DNA of 64,000 nt, taken from NCBI RefSeq assembly GCF_900104765.1, contig NZ_LT629737.1:1426001-1490000 (forward strand), read 5' to 3'. Below the pieces are notes generated by a model that saw nothing but the letters and a program-made list of their open reading frames with translations, did not search any database and was not told the DNA's origin. The stretch is from Gillisia sp. Hel1_33_143 (GTDB lineage: Bacteria; Bacteroidota; Bacteroidia; Flavobacteriales; Flavobacteriaceae). Below are positions 52,126-62,127 of this stretch, piece by piece. A program made the translations under genes and the position numbers. Within the stretch, counting starts at the first letter, position 1, and each line of letters opens with the position of its first letter.

Positions 52126-53529
52126 ATGAGAATAGTCATAAGCATTATATTATTTCTGTGTTTTTCTGTGCTCACGGCTCAGAATAAGCAGTTGTTGTAT
52201 AATGTTAGTGCGCTACCACAAACCCTAATGTCCAATCCTGGAGCCAATATTAATTTTGATGGACATATAGGTATTCCCTTTCTTTCTCAAATTAGTTTTG
52301 CTGTGGGTTCTTCTGGCGTAGATATGCACGATATCTTTAAAACTTCGAGCAATGGGATAAATTCAAGAATTACTAATACAATACAGCGCCTTACCAATCA
52401 AGACTACTTTATGGTGAATGAGCAAATTGAGATCTTGTCACTAGGCTGGAGAATTAATAAAGATAATTATCTCTCGGCAGGGGTCTATCAAGAAACAGAT
52501 CTGTTTGCATATTTTCCTAAGGATCCTATGGTCTTAATTAATGAAGGGAATAATGATTATCTCAATGTTCCTTTTAAATTTGAGGATGTGAGTTTTACAG
52601 GAGAAGTGCTCACCGTTTATCATTTGGGTTGGAACAAAAGAATGGATAATAAACTTACGCTAGGGGCAAGGCTAAAGTTATATTCTGGAATTTTTAATGT
52701 GGAAAGTACAGACAATTCGGGAACTTTTACAACGCGCGAAACTCCAGAGGGTTTAAATTATTATAGACATTTCGCATCCGGTATAGATATAAGAGTAAAT
52801 ACCTCTGGGTATGCTTCTCTTAAAGATGATAGTAAAACTGTACAAGAAGCCTCCAAAGAAATATTAAAGCGATCTTTTTTTGGAGGTAATGTAGGTGCGG
52901 GTATAGATCTAGGTGCTACCTATAAAATAGATCAAAATTTTGTGGTAACAGGAGCTATACAGGATTTTGGTTTGATGTATCAAAGAGAAGATGTTGAAAA
53001 TTATCTTTACTACGGAACTTATGAAACCAGTGGAATAGAACCACTTTTTCCAGAAGTGGCTCCCGGAGGAAAAGCAATTCCTTATTGGGATATTTTTGAA
53101 GATGAAGTAGATGCAAATTTGAAAGATGAAACTATTCAGGAGTCCTACATTACTTGGAGACCATTAAAGATAAATACAAGTTTGCAATATGGTTTTGGAG
53201 AGACCGTTGGCCCATGCAACTATCTAAGACCATTAAAAAGAAGATTTGAGAACATATTTGGGATACAACTATTTGGTGTAAAGAGGCCAAGAGGTCTAAA
53301 ATATGCTTTTACGATGTTCTATGATAGGAAATTCACTCCAGATCTAAGAATGAAAATAACATATACGCTAGATGATTTTTCTTATGCAAATGTAGGATTA
53401 ATGGTTTCAAAGAAAATTAATAATTTTAATCTCTATCTTGCGGCAGATAATCTTTTTGGATATATCAATTTAGCCAGGTCACAACATCAGGCGCTACAAA
53501 TGGGACTTCAATTTATATTTATTAAATAA
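52126..53529 (+). CDS. DUF5723 family outer-membrane beta-barrel protein
   Basis: An exported 467-residue protein with a signal peptide (about 1-18, VLTAQ) and many amphipathic strands ending in an aromatic terminal strand (ALQMGLQFIFIK), typical of an outer-membrane barrel. The start NKQLLYNVSALPQTLMSNPGANINFDGHIGIPFLSQISFAVGSSG fits the DUF5723 family of Bacteroidota, loosely related to PorP- and PorV-like barrels. No function is assigned. Its stop overlaps the next start (TAATG). Confidence 0.85.
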   Translation: MRIVISIILFLCFSVLTAQNKQLLYNVSALPQTLMSNPGANINFDGHIGIPFLSQISFAVGSSGVDMHDIFKTSSNGINSRITNTIQRLTNQDYFMVNEQIEILSLGWRINKDNYLSAGVYQETDLFAYFPKDPMVLINEGNNDYLNVPFKFEDVSFTGEVLTVYHLGWNKRMDNKLTLGARLKLYSGIFNVESTDNSGTFTTRETPEGLNYYRHFASGIDIRVNTSGYASLKDDSKTVQEASKEILKRSFFGGNVGAGIDLGATYKIDQNFVVTGAIQDFGLMYQREDVENYLYYGTYETSGIEPLFPEVAPGGKAIPYWDIFEDEVDANLKDETIQESYITWRPLKINTSLQYGFGETVGPCNYLRPLKRRFENIFGIQLFGVKRPRGLKYAFTMFYDRKFTPDLRMKITYTLDDFSYANVGLMVSKKINNFNLYLAADNLFGYINLARSQHQALQMGLQFIFIK

Positions 53530-54374
53530 TGAAAAACATAATTTATTCCGTAATATTTATAGTACTAGGTACACTTTCAAGTTTTGCTCAAGTCAATCCA
53601 TACAAGTATGTAATCGTACCAAACGAATTTGAATTTTTAAGAGAAGCAGATCAATATCAATTGAATTCTCTCACTAAGTTTCTCTTTGAAAAATATGGGT
53701 TTACCGCCTTTTTAGAAGGAGAGCAACTACCTTTAGAATTAGCAGGAAATAGATGTAAAGCGCTTACCGCTTTTGTAAAGAATGAGTCTGGAATTTTTTC
53801 AACTAAATTCTACGTCGGATTAAAAGATTGTAATAATAAAGAGATCTTTATTTCTAAGGAAGGTACCAGTAGAACTAAAGAATACAAAGTAGCTTATCAC
53901 GAAGCTCTAAGAGATGCATTTCAATCTGTAGCAGCGTTAAACTATAGCTACAATAATTCGGAGGCTCTAAAATCAACAGATAGTACAAGTAAAAAAGAAG
54001 ATATTGCTGTTGTTGAGGTAGTGGCAGTTCCAACTGCAATTAATAGGAAGGACGAGCGTATAACAGGTAATAAATCTATGAAACAGCCTTCAGAAGATAG
54101 GGTAGATGCCAAGATCTCTGGTAATTTATCTTTCGAAATGAAGGGGAATACCTATATTCTAAAAAGATCTGACAATGGTTATAAATTTTTTCAGAATGGA
54201 ATGACTGAACCTTTTGCTGCGCTTATAGCTTCAAATAAAGAAAATAGTTTTATCTACTCTTCAGTCACTAATCAGGGTATGGCTTATTTTAACAAAGATG
54301 GAGATCTTCTGATCGAAATACTAGACAGAGCTACAAATTCTATTAATACGCTTGTCTACAAATTAAAGAACTAA
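53529..54374 (+). CDS. Hypothetical exported protein
   Basis: An unrecognised 281-residue protein with a signal peptide (about 1-20, TLSSFAQ). The N-terminal part (residues 25-135) opens with YKYVIVPNEFEFLREADQYQLNSLTKFLFEKYGF, a pattern seen in many Flavobacteriaceae hypothetical proteins. A Ser/Lys-rich linker leads to a C-terminal domain of about 80 residues (FEMKGNTYILKRSDNGYKFFQNG). Translation is coupled to the DUF5723 gene (TAATG), and its 3' end overlaps convergent rarA by 4 nt. Confidence 0.8.
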   Translation: MKNIIYSVIFIVLGTLSSFAQVNPYKYVIVPNEFEFLREADQYQLNSLTKFLFEKYGFTAFLEGEQLPLELAGNRCKALTAFVKNESGIFSTKFYVGLKDCNNKEIFISKEGTSRTKEYKVAYHEALRDAFQSVAALNYSYNNSEALKSTDSTSKKEDIAVVEVVAVPTAINRKDERITGNKSMKQPSEDRVDAKISGNLSFEMKGNTYILKRSDNGYKFFQNGMTEPFAALIASNKENSFIYSSVTNQGMAYFNKDGDLLIEILDRATNSINTLVYKLKN

Positions 54375-55645
54375 TATCCATATTTGCCCTTCCAACGTTT
54401 TTTTAAAAAATCGCGTTGAGCATTTTCTCGCTGATTATTTCCTGGTTCGTAAAAGGTGGTATCTTTTACCTGATCTGGTAGAAATTCTGCGGCTGCAAAG
54501 TTGTTTTCATAATTATGAGCATATTGATAGTTATCACCGTAGCCAAGGTCTTTCATAAGTTTGGTAGGTGCATTTCTAATAGATAAAGGAACAGGAAGAT
54601 TTCCGGTTTGTTTTACCAAACTTTGCGCTTTATTAATAGCCATATAGGAAGCATTGCTTTTAGCTGAAGTAGCGAGATAGATTACACACTGACTTAGAAT
54701 AATTCGGGATTCAGGAAATCCAATAGTGGTTACCGCCTGAAATGTATTATTTGCCATGATAAGCGCCGTGGGATTGGCATTTCCAATATCTTCACTAGCA
54801 AGTATCAGCAATCTACGTGCTATGAATTTAACATCTTCACCGCCTTCAATCATACGTGCTAACCAATATACAGCCGCATTGGGATCACTGCCCCTTATAG
54901 ATTTTATGAAAGCTGAAATGATGTCATAATGTTGCTCCCCAGTCTTATCGTAGAGAACGGTATTCTGTTGTACTTTGTTCATCACCATGTCATTGGTAAT
55001 TTCTACCGGGGATTCTCCCGTGCTTACAAGAAGTTCAAATATGTTGAGAAGTTTTCTGGCATCGCCACCGCTTAACCGTAAGAGAGCTTCGGTTTCCGTT
55101 AGCTTAACATTCTTTTTATTGATAATAGGATCTTCTCTCATTGCCCGCTCTAATAGTGCAATAAGTTCTTCTTTCCCAAATGGTTGTAAAACATAGATCT
55201 GGCACCTAGAAAGTAGTGCAGAGATCACCTCGAAACTTGGATTTTCTGTAGTTGCGCCTATTAAAGTTACCCATCCTTTTTCTACTGCAGCTAATAACGA
55301 ATCTTGTTGAGATTTACTAAACCTATGAATCTCATCTATAAACAAGATAGGATTCTTAGTTGTAAATAGTCCTTCCCCCTTTTTAGCCCTTTCAATAACT
55401 TCTCTTATATCCTTAACCCCGCTATTTATAGCACTAAGAGTATAAAAAGGTCTTTTGCTCTCCTGAGCTATTATATTAGCCAAAGTAGTTTTTCCAACTC
55501 CTGGAGGTCCCCATAAAATTAAAGAAGGAATCATTCCCTGTTTAATTTGCTGACTTAAGGCGCCTTTTTCTCCTACTAGGTGCTGCTGGCTTAAGTAATC
55601 TGCTAATTTCTTTGGTCTTAATCTCTCTGCTAAAGGTTCATTCAT
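54371..55645 (-). CDS. rarA: Replication-associated recombination protein A (MgsA/WRNIP1 family)
   Basis: AAA+ ATPase, clamp-loader-like, acting at stalled replication forks. Walker A is [16 protein letters not shown], Walker [11 protein letters not shown], sensor 1 [12 protein letters not shown], and the C-terminal tetramerisation and MgsA domain has [47 protein letters not shown]. The 424 residues are full length. On the minus strand TACCTTTG at 55657-55650 is an exact -7 element only 4 nt from the ATG, implying a leaderless or near-leaderless transcript. Confidence 0.95.
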   Translation of the reverse strand: MNEPLAERLRPKKLADYLSQQHLVGEKGALSQQIKQGMIPSLILWGPPGVGKTTLANIIAQESKRPFYTLSAINSGVKDIREVIERAKKGEGLFTTKNPILFIDEIHRFSKSQQDSLLAAVEKGWVTLIGATTENPSFEVISALLSRCQIYVLQPFGKEELIALLERAMREDPIINKKNVKLTETEALLRLSGGDARKLLNIFELLVSTGESPVEITNDMVMNKVQQNTVLYDKTGEQHYDIISAFIKSIRGSDPNAAVYWLARMIEGGEDVKFIARRLLILASEDIGNANPTALIMANNTFQAVTTIGFPESRIILSQCVIYLATSAKSNASYMAINKAQSLVKQTGNLPVPLSIRNAPTKLMKDLGYGDNYQYAHNYENNFAAAEFLPDQVKDTTFYEPGNNQRENAQRDFLKKRWKGKYGY

Positions 55646-55735
55646 AATGCAAAGGTACTAATTAGACTCAAACCTAGATTATCTATATTGTTAAACGGGG
55701 ATAGACATTTTGTCAAAAAAGTAATTTAAGCATGA

Positions 55736-55808
55736 GATTTGATTTAAGAAGATAGCGAAGAGATACCATTTAAGATGGTATTTAATTCTTAATTTTAAAT
55801 ATCAAATC
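55736..55808. repeat. Nested inverted repeats upstream of the rhomboid gene
   Basis: Three stacked stems: 55736-55743 with 55801-55808 (8 bp), 55744-55750 with 55786-55792 (7 bp), and a central hairpin 55763-55769 with 55775-55781 (7 bp, 5-nt loop). One side carries an 8-nt bulge. It ends 9 nt before the TTG start. AT-rich, so partly chance-prone. Confidence 0.5.
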
Positions 55809-55817
55809 ACGTAATCA

Positions 55818-56543
55818 TTGAAAGATAGTAATCCATTTAAATTTTCCACTAGAGTAATAGGGTATCCTTTACTTTTTGTACTTCTTATTTGGATGGTGTT
55901 TTGGGTGGAAATAAGATTTGGTTTAGATTTTAATTATTTAGGGATAAGACCTCGAGAAATTGTAGGTTTAAGAGGGGTGTTGTTATCGCCATTTATTCAT
56001 GCAGATATAAAACACCTCTTTAATAATTCTATACCGCTACTTATATTAAGTATGGCGCTATTTTATTTTTATCGAGAGCTAAGTTGGAAGATCTTGATCT
56101 ATGGAATATTGCTTACCGGTATTCTCACTTGGTTAATTGGTAGGCCGGCAAATCATATTGGTGCCAGTGGATTGATCTACTTGTTAGCTTCCTTTTTATT
56201 TTTTAAGGGTATATTCTCTAAATTCTATAGGCTGATGGCCTTATCATTTATCGTAGTTTTTTCTTACGGGGGAATGATGTGGTTTGTAATGCCAGTAGAT
56301 CCTAGTATATCCTGGGAAGGGCATTTATCTGGATTTGTAGTAGGTCTTATTTTCTCTTTTATTTATAAAAAGGAAATAGTTGAACCTCCAAAATATGAAT
56401 GGGAGCAGCCAGATTACAGCGAGGAAAATGACTTATTCATGCAGCATTTTGATGCTGATGGGAATTTTGTGGAACGCAAAGAAGAACCTGAATACCAAGA
56501 ACCCGATTATCACTATATTTTTAAAAAATCTGAAGAAGAATAA
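55818..56543 (+). CDS. Rhomboid family intramembrane serine protease
   Basis: A 241-residue intramembrane protease. Six hydrophobic helices fill residues 12-185. HLFNNSIPLLIL holds the conserved HxxN, GASGLIYLLASFLF the nucleophile Ser117, and HLSGFVVG the catalytic His169. A hydrophilic acidic tail (about 186-241) follows. The start is TTG at 55818, giving the usual short N-terminus before helix 1; no ATG fits. It is convergent with rlmB, 1 nt between stops. Confidence 0.92.
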   Translation: MKDSNPFKFSTRVIGYPLLFVLLIWMVFWVEIRFGLDFNYLGIRPREIVGLRGVLLSPFIHADIKHLFNNSIPLLILSMALFYFYRELSWKILIYGILLTGILTWLIGRPANHIGASGLIYLLASFLFFKGIFSKFYRLMALSFIVVFSYGGMMWFVMPVDPSISWEGHLSGFVVGLIFSFIYKKEIVEPPKYEWEQPDYSEENDLFMQHFDADGNFVERKEEPEYQEPDYHYIFKKSEEE

Positions 56544-56544
56544 A

Positions 56545-57282
56545 TTAGAGACGTTGCCTTACAATTTCATATAAGAAAGCTCCACATGCTACAGATACAT
56601 TTAGAGATCCAATTGTACCGAACATAGGTAGTTTTGCTCTATCGTTCACTATCTTTAAAACTGAAGGATTGATACCTCTTCCTTCACTTCCCATTACTAG
56701 CGCGGTAGGCTGATTTAAATTAGTGTCATATAACGTTGTATCACTTTTTTCTGTTGCTGCTACCACATTTACACCAGATCCCTGTAAGTAATATATGGCG
56801 TCTTTAATATGATTCACTTTACAAATAGGAATGTTGAATACTGCGCCGGCAGATGTCTTCACAGTATCTGCATTTACTGGAGCTCCACCTTTATTTTGAA
56901 CAATAATGGCATGGACACCTGTACATTCTGCAGTTCTTATAATTGCTCCAAAATTTCTAGCATCTGTAATTTGGTCTAACAATAGAAATAGAGGAGTAGT
57001 AGCAGTATCTTCTAATACCTTTTGCACAACATCTTCCATTTCTGGAAACTCGATAGGAGAGATCTTTGCAACAACACCTTGATGGTTTCCTTGAGTAAGT
57101 TTTTGAAGTTTCTCTAAAGGAACATAAGAAATGTTGAAGCCTTTTTTGTTCAATAAAGTTAGAAGCTCTTGAAACAATGAATTATTAAGTCCTTTTTGAA
57201 TATAGATCTTGTCTATATTCTTTTCACTTTGTATTGCTTCAATAACTGTTCTTATTCCAAAAATTGTAGTAGTATCTTCCAT
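56545..57282 (-). CDS. rlmB: 23S rRNA (guanosine(2251)-2'-O)-methyltransferase
   Basis: SPOUT-class methyltransferase of the TrmH/RlmB family, modifying 23S rRNA at G2251. The N-terminal substrate-binding domain (about 1-75) starts with TIFGIRTVIEAI. The SPOUT domain has LLDQITDARNFGAIIRTAECTGVHAIIV, LVMGSEGRGINPSVL and the trefoil-knot end LPMFGTIGSLNVSVACGAFLYEIVRQR. The 245 residues are normal. Individual members of this family modify different sites, so RlmB is the most likely name but not certain. Confidence 0.9.
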   Translation of the reverse strand: MEDTTTIFGIRTVIEAIQSEKNIDKIYIQKGLNNSLFQELLTLLNKKGFNISYVPLEKLQKLTQGNHQGVVAKISPIEFPEMEDVVQKVLEDTATTPLFLLLDQITDARNFGAIIRTAECTGVHAIIVQNKGGAPVNADTVKTSAGAVFNIPICKVNHIKDAIYYLQGSGVNVVAATEKSDTTLYDTNLNQPTALVMGSEGRGINPSVLKIVNDRAKLPMFGTIGSLNVSVACGAFLYEIVRQRL

Positions 57283-57316
57283 AAGGGCAAAGATAGGTTT
57301 TTCTTAAATCTTCCAA

Positions 57317-57347
57317 ATAAAAAAAGCTGCCCAATTGGGCAGCTTTT
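57317..57347 (-). terminator. Terminator of the susC-susD operon
   Basis: A perfect palindromic stem (57322-57332 with 57337-57347, 4-nt loop) is followed on the minus strand by a T-run (57325 down to 57319). It lies just past the SusD-like stop. Confidence 0.88.
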
Positions 57348-57371
57348 AATTACTAATATTAAGTATTCTAA

Positions 57372-58829
57372 TTACTCAGTACCACCATCATAAGTTGATT
57401 GGTCTGGGCTAGATACATCCCAGAAAACTGGAGTTTGTGCATCATCACCACCAATAGCTGTAGCAGCATCAATGTAATTAGCATTGTTCAAGTTTTGCTC
57501 ATCTACAGGATATGTATATCTAAGAGGAACAAATGTTCCGCTATCTGTTGGTAAATTCAATGCAGGTGCATCATATAATCTCCAAACAGACCATCCTTGG
57601 AATGGGTTGTCAAACATTGCAATCCAGTATTGAGTTGCATATTGTTCAACAGAACCATCATAAGCTACAGAAGATTGTCCAAGATAAGCGTCTATAGCAT
57701 CGCTTGAAATTCCCCAGTACTCTAAAGATGCAGTGATAGCAGCGTTGTAATGAGATTCTGCATCTCCACCAACGTTGTATCCAAGATCTGCCGCTTTAGA
57801 AAGGTTGAATTCAACCTCTGCGTAGTCTATTAATATTCCCTCTCTAGTAGGATCTAAGAATGGATCTCCAATATGGGTAAAAGACCCAAAGTTGTTACTT
57901 CCACCATAATCACCACCAACATATCCACCAGCGATGTTCTCATCAAAGTAAACTTCTCTTCTTGGATCTTCAAGAGCGTTCATGTAATCTACAATAGTTT
58001 CTGAAGCTAAGAAATCTGAACGACCACTCTGTACAAAATCTTCCCAAAGTGGGTTTGTGTTTGGATCGTTAGACTGATACTCTAAAGTTACGTTATCATC
58101 GTTAGATGTTAAAACTCCATCAGCAACTGCAGATTCTACAGTGGATTGAGAAAGACTTGGGTTTACATCTGCAAGTCTCATTCCTAATCTAAGTTTAAGG
58201 GAGTTGGCAAATTTTACCCATTTACCCATATCTCCTTTAAAGATAACATCTGCACTAGTGTACCCTTGTCCAGCGTTAAGTAAAGCATTTACGCTATTTA
58301 ATCTTGAAACAAGATCTTCGTAGATTGCCATATCATCATCAAACTTAGGCTGAGGAAAAGCATCTGCTTGAACTGCTTCAGTGTAAGGGATATCTCCAAA
58401 AGAATCCACTAAAACATGCCATGCGTAAACTTCAACTACTTCTAGTTGACCTAAACGTGCATCAATTTCTGCTTGTTCAAGTTCTCCGTTTTCTCTTACT
58501 ACTCTTTTAGCATCCTGAAGATCAAAGATCACATCTCTGTAAAATTCTGACCATACTGCATCTGGATTTTGACGAGCTGTAAAATCATAATTTGGTTCAT
58601 CTAAGTACGTAGTAGTAGTTAGATATTGCCCGAAGAATCTAAATAAAGGTTCGTTAACGTTTGGGCTAGCCATATAATCCTCTAGACTTACCGTAGCATT
58701 CGTGAATAAAAAGTCTGAAGCTACCTCTGTTGGATTTTTAGGATCCCTGTTATAATTCTCATATTTCTCATCACTCTGACAGGACCAAAGCATTGCGAGC
58801 GCTGAAACAGCAACAATATATTTTTTCAT
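57372..58829 (-). CDS. SusD/RagB family nutrient-binding lipoprotein
   Basis: Surface lipoprotein that acts as the lid of a SusC-type transporter, binding glycans or peptides. The signal peptide ends at Cys17 (MLWSC), followed by a polar N-terminus typical of surface-exposed lipoproteins. TPR-like helices are visible (IDARLGQLEVVEVYAWHVLVDSFGDIPYTEA; FANSLKLRLGMRLADVNP). The C-terminus lies near WRLYDAPALNLPTDSGTFVPLRYTYPVDEQNLN. Length is 485 residues. It lies 10 nt downstream of the SusC gene. No glycoside hydrolase, sulfatase or peptidase is nearby, so the substrate cannot be inferred. Confidence 0.92.
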   Translation of the reverse strand: MKKYIVAVSALAMLWSCQSDEKYENYNRDPKNPTEVASDFLFTNATVSLEDYMASPNVNEPLFRFFGQYLTTTTYLDEPNYDFTARQNPDAVWSEFYRDVIFDLQDAKRVVRENGELEQAEIDARLGQLEVVEVYAWHVLVDSFGDIPYTEAVQADAFPQPKFDDDMAIYEDLVSRLNSVNALLNAGQGYTSADVIFKGDMGKWVKFANSLKLRLGMRLADVNPSLSQSTVESAVADGVLTSNDDNVTLEYQSNDPNTNPLWEDFVQSGRSDFLASETIVDYMNALEDPRREVYFDENIAGGYVGGDYGGSNNFGSFTHIGDPFLDPTREGILIDYAEVEFNLSKAADLGYNVGGDAESHYNAAITASLEYWGISSDAIDAYLGQSSVAYDGSVEQYATQYWIAMFDNPFQGWSVWRLYDAPALNLPTDSGTFVPLRYTYPVDEQNLNNANYIDAATAIGGDDAQTPVFWDVSSPDQSTYDGGTE

Positions 58830-58839
58830 ATTTTTTTAA

Positions 58840-61800
58840 TTAAAAGTTAAGTTTAACACTTGCACCAATCTCTCTCATTGTTGGATAAGCACCAGACTGA
58901 TATCCTTGTACGTTTCCAGAACTTAAACCAGCTTCAGGATCAGAGTAAGGAATGTTCTTGTCTATGATCCAAAGGTTACGTCCAATTAATGCGATAGAAC
59001 CGCTAGTAAATGGAGTTGAATCTAAGATCTTATCTCCAAAAGTATAGGTTACGTTCGCTTCTCTTAATTTTACGAATCCAGCGTCATACACATGCTCTGC
59101 ACTAGGAGCTCTAGCGTACCCGTAAGGGTTTGCATATGTAGAAGCATCTGCTCTAACAGTGTTTGGAGAAGTATTAGTTACTTGGTAAGATCCATCAGGA
59201 TTAAATGTAACCTGTCCTTGAACTCCGTCTAAAAGAACTCCACCAGAATTAGCAGCGTATGTTCCATCTTCATTTCTAACTACAGCATCTCTTACAGGAT
59301 TACCTAAGTTATTGTCACCTACACTACTTGCATAGATACCAGTTGCTCTACCATACCAAGAATCAAGAGAGAAAATATCTCCACCTTTTTGGATATCGAT
59401 TAGGAATCCTAAAGATAGGTTCTTGTATGCTAAAGTGTTTTGAATACCTCCAGTCCAATCTGGTTGGAAATCTCCGATAATGTAGTTTGAATTTGGAGTT
59501 TTTACGTAGTAACCATTAGCGTTAATTAATTTATTTCCGTCATTGTCATAAACAAAGTCAGAACCTCTAATAGTACCGTAAGGTTGTCCAGGAACAGCGT
59601 TAATAGAAATTCCACCTTGAGGAGAAGCTAATTGAAGGTTATCAATACCATCTGTTAACTCAAGTACAGTACTTTCGTTTTTAGCCCAGTTGATAGTCAT
59701 ATTCCAGTTAAAGTTCTCTGTTCTAATTGGGTTAAGGTTTAAAGAAACTTCAAAACCTTTGTTCTCAATAGTACCTGCGTTCAACAATTTAGAAGTAAAT
59801 CCTGTTGCAGTAGAAACTGGTACCGGAGTAATTTGATCTTCAGTTTGGTTGTTGTAGTAAGATACATCAAATCCAACTCTTCTGTTGAAGAAATCTGCCT
59901 CTAAACCAAATTCGTAAGAATTAGTACGCTCAGGTTTTAAAGCTGGATTCTTTAAACTTCCGTTGTTACTCGCTACACCTGCACCATCAAAAGGAGCATA
60001 TACAGTGTAAGTATTAAATACATTGTAAGGATCTGTGTCATTACCAACTTCAGCGTAGTTAGCTCTTAATTTCGCAAAGTTTAACCACTCTCCATCAATA
60101 ATGTTAGAAAGGATAATACTTGTAGAAACAGAAGGGTAATAGAATACGTTATTATTGTCCTCTATAGGAAGCGTAGAAGAACGGTCTCTACGGATAGTTC
60201 CTTCTAGGTAGTAAGTATTTAAATATCCTACTCCACCTCTTGCATAGATACCATCTAACATTCTTGTGTTTTCGTACTCTAATGGAGGATTCATTGGGCT
60301 TGCACTGTTGCTTAAAGCGTAGAAACCTGGAGCGTTAAGACCACCATTTGTGGATGCTCTAATAGAATTTCTATCATTTCTTCTTAAGTTGAAACCAATG
60401 TTACCATCTAAGTTAAGATCTTCTGTAATGTCCTTGTTAATGTTAAGGATAAGATCATAGTTATATTCTGCAGCTCTGTTGTTGTAACGCTCGTATTTAG
60501 CGATATCTGCACTTCCTACGTTAATTCTTTCTTCTTGAAGTTCATCATAAGTATCAAAAGAGAATCTACCTAATAAGCTAAATACATCGTTGAATTCATA
60601 AGAAAGGTTTACGTTTCCAAAATATCTTGTACGAGTATCAGTTTGATAGTTTTCGTAGAATGTCCAGTAAGGGTTGTCTGAATATATTGGGGATAGGTCA
60701 CTTGGACTGTTTGGGTTCCATGTAATGTTCTCTCCAGTAGCTTCATAAGCTCTTCTTTGTTCTTGCCAGTCTACGTTGGTTTGAAACCATTGTCTAAATT
60801 GTTGCATGATGTTTAAAGAACTGTATCCAGTACCATAACGACCTTTACCATTTGTTTTAGTAAAAGTAATGTTGGTTTGAGCGCTAAATTTATCTGTGAA
60901 ATCGTGAGATCCACTAAATTTCAATGTATTTCTCTTAATGTTAGAGTTAGGTAAGTTACCTTCTTGATTTAAGTGAGTTCCACTAATTCTAAAAGAACTC
61001 TTGTCTGTTCCACCATCTAAAGCTACAGAGCTTATTGCAGTAAAACCAGTTTGCCAGATCGAGTTTGGATCATTAGCTCCTGCAACCCAAGGAGTTGCTT
61101 GCTGGTAGGTATCCAATTGTGGATAAATAGAATTCCACTGGTAGATGTTTCTGTTTGGGTCAAAAGCTGCACCAAAAGAAGCATCTTCAGTAAATGGAGT
61201 AGACTCATCTAAGATACCATCACCATCTACATCGTATAGGTTGAAATATCCATCTTCAGAATCATAATATGGTCCGTATCCAGCACCATATTGTTTTTGA
61301 TATTCAGGAAGTGTTTCCATATCTGCATTGCTCACAGTAAGTGAAGATTGTACAGATACTCCAATTCCTTTTCCTTTTTTACCTTTTTTAGTCTCAATAA
61401 TTACAACACCGTTAGCTGCTCTTGCTCCGTATAATGCAGTTGCCGCAGCACCTTTTAATACGTTAATAGATGCAATGTCATTCGGGTTGATATCTGAAGC
61501 AGCGTTACCATAATCGTAACCACCTCCACCACCACGTTGTGTAGCGTCGTTGGTGTTTATGTTACTAACAGGAGTACCGTCAATAACGAAAAGAGCTTGG
61601 TTGTCTCCAGTTAAAGAAGAACTACCACGAATTACAACGTTGGTAGAACCACCCATTGTTCCAGAGCTTTTAACGTTTAGACCTGCAACTTTACCAGAAA
61701 GAGAGTTTACAAAGTTTTGACTTGGATTGTCTGAAACTTCATCACCACTAACTTCTTGTGTGGCATAACCAAGAGACTTTTTCTCTCTTTTAATACCCAA

Positions 61801-62127
61801 GGCGGTAACAACTACCTCATCTAGTTGAGCAGAATCTGCTTCTAGAGTTACATCTACAGTTGCTGAATCTCCAACAGGATACTCTGCTTTTTTCAATCCG
61901 ATGAAAGAGAAAACCAATACATCACCTCTAGAGGCCTGGATTGAGTAATTTCCGTCAAAATCAGACTGAACACCATTAGTTGTACCTTTTACAATAATGT
62001 TCACACCCGGAATCGGAACTCCGGATTCATCGACAACGGTACCCGTTATCGGTTGTTGCTGTGCAAAGGTTACTTGCACAACAAACGCTAGTAATAGCGT
62101 CAAAATTTTACTAAATTTTGTTTTCAT
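58840..62127 (-). CDS. SusC/RagA family TonB-linked outer-membrane transporter
   Basis: A 1,095-residue outer-membrane transporter. Signal peptide (about 1-22), a carboxypeptidase-D-like regulatory domain (about 25-95: ITGTVVDESGVPIPGVNIIVKGTT), a TonB-box-like region (LDEVVVTALG), the plug domain (about 115-250) and a 22-strand barrel. It ends in GASVKLNF. It works with the SusD lipoprotein and needs the ExbB/ExbD/TonB-type motor for energy. No dedicated regulator (SusR, anti-sigma/ECF, hybrid two-component) lies beside it. Its start is ATG 62127. Confidence 0.95.
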   Translation of the reverse strand: MKTKFSKILTLLLAFVVQVTFAQQQPITGTVVDESGVPIPGVNIIVKGTTNGVQSDFDGNYSIQASRGDVLVFSFIGLKKAEYPVGDSATVDVTLEADSAQLDEVVVTALGIKREKKSLGYATQEVSGDEVSDNPSQNFVNSLSGKVAGLNVKSSGTMGGSTNVVIRGSSSLTGDNQALFVIDGTPVSNINTNDATQRGGGGGYDYGNAASDINPNDIASINVLKGAAATALYGARAANGVVIIETKKGKKGKGIGVSVQSSLTVSNADMETLPEYQKQYGAGYGPYYDSEDGYFNLYDVDGDGILDESTPFTEDASFGAAFDPNRNIYQWNSIYPQLDTYQQATPWVAGANDPNSIWQTGFTAISSVALDGGTDKSSFRISGTHLNQEGNLPNSNIKRNTLKFSGSHDFTDKFSAQTNITFTKTNGKGRYGTGYSSLNIMQQFRQWFQTNVDWQEQRRAYEATGENITWNPNSPSDLSPIYSDNPYWTFYENYQTDTRTRYFGNVNLSYEFNDVFSLLGRFSFDTYDELQEERINVGSADIAKYERYNNRAAEYNYDLILNINKDITEDLNLDGNIGFNLRRNDRNSIRASTNGGLNAPGFYALSNSASPMNPPLEYENTRMLDGIYARGGVGYLNTYYLEGTIRRDRSSTLPIEDNNNVFYYPSVSTSIILSNIIDGEWLNFAKLRANYAEVGNDTDPYNVFNTYTVYAPFDGAGVASNNGSLKNPALKPERTNSYEFGLEADFFNRRVGFDVSYYNNQTEDQITPVPVSTATGFTSKLLNAGTIENKGFEVSLNLNPIRTENFNWNMTINWAKNESTVLELTDGIDNLQLASPQGGISINAVPGQPYGTIRGSDFVYDNDGNKLINANGYYVKTPNSNYIIGDFQPDWTGGIQNTLAYKNLSLGFLIDIQKGGDIFSLDSWYGRATGIYASSVGDNNLGNPVRDAVVRNEDGTYAANSGGVLLDGVQGQVTFNPDGSYQVTNTSPNTVRADASTYANPYGYARAPSAEHVYDAGFVKLREANVTYTFGDKILDSTPFTSGSIALIGRNLWIIDKNIPYSDPEAGLSSGNVQGYQSGAYPTMREIGASVKLNF

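Noticed and set aside
57372-62127. A polysaccharide utilisation locus
   Set aside because: Only the SusC/SusD pair is present; no glycoside hydrolase, lyase, sulfatase, peptidase or dedicated regulator flanks it, so a PUL cannot be claimed.
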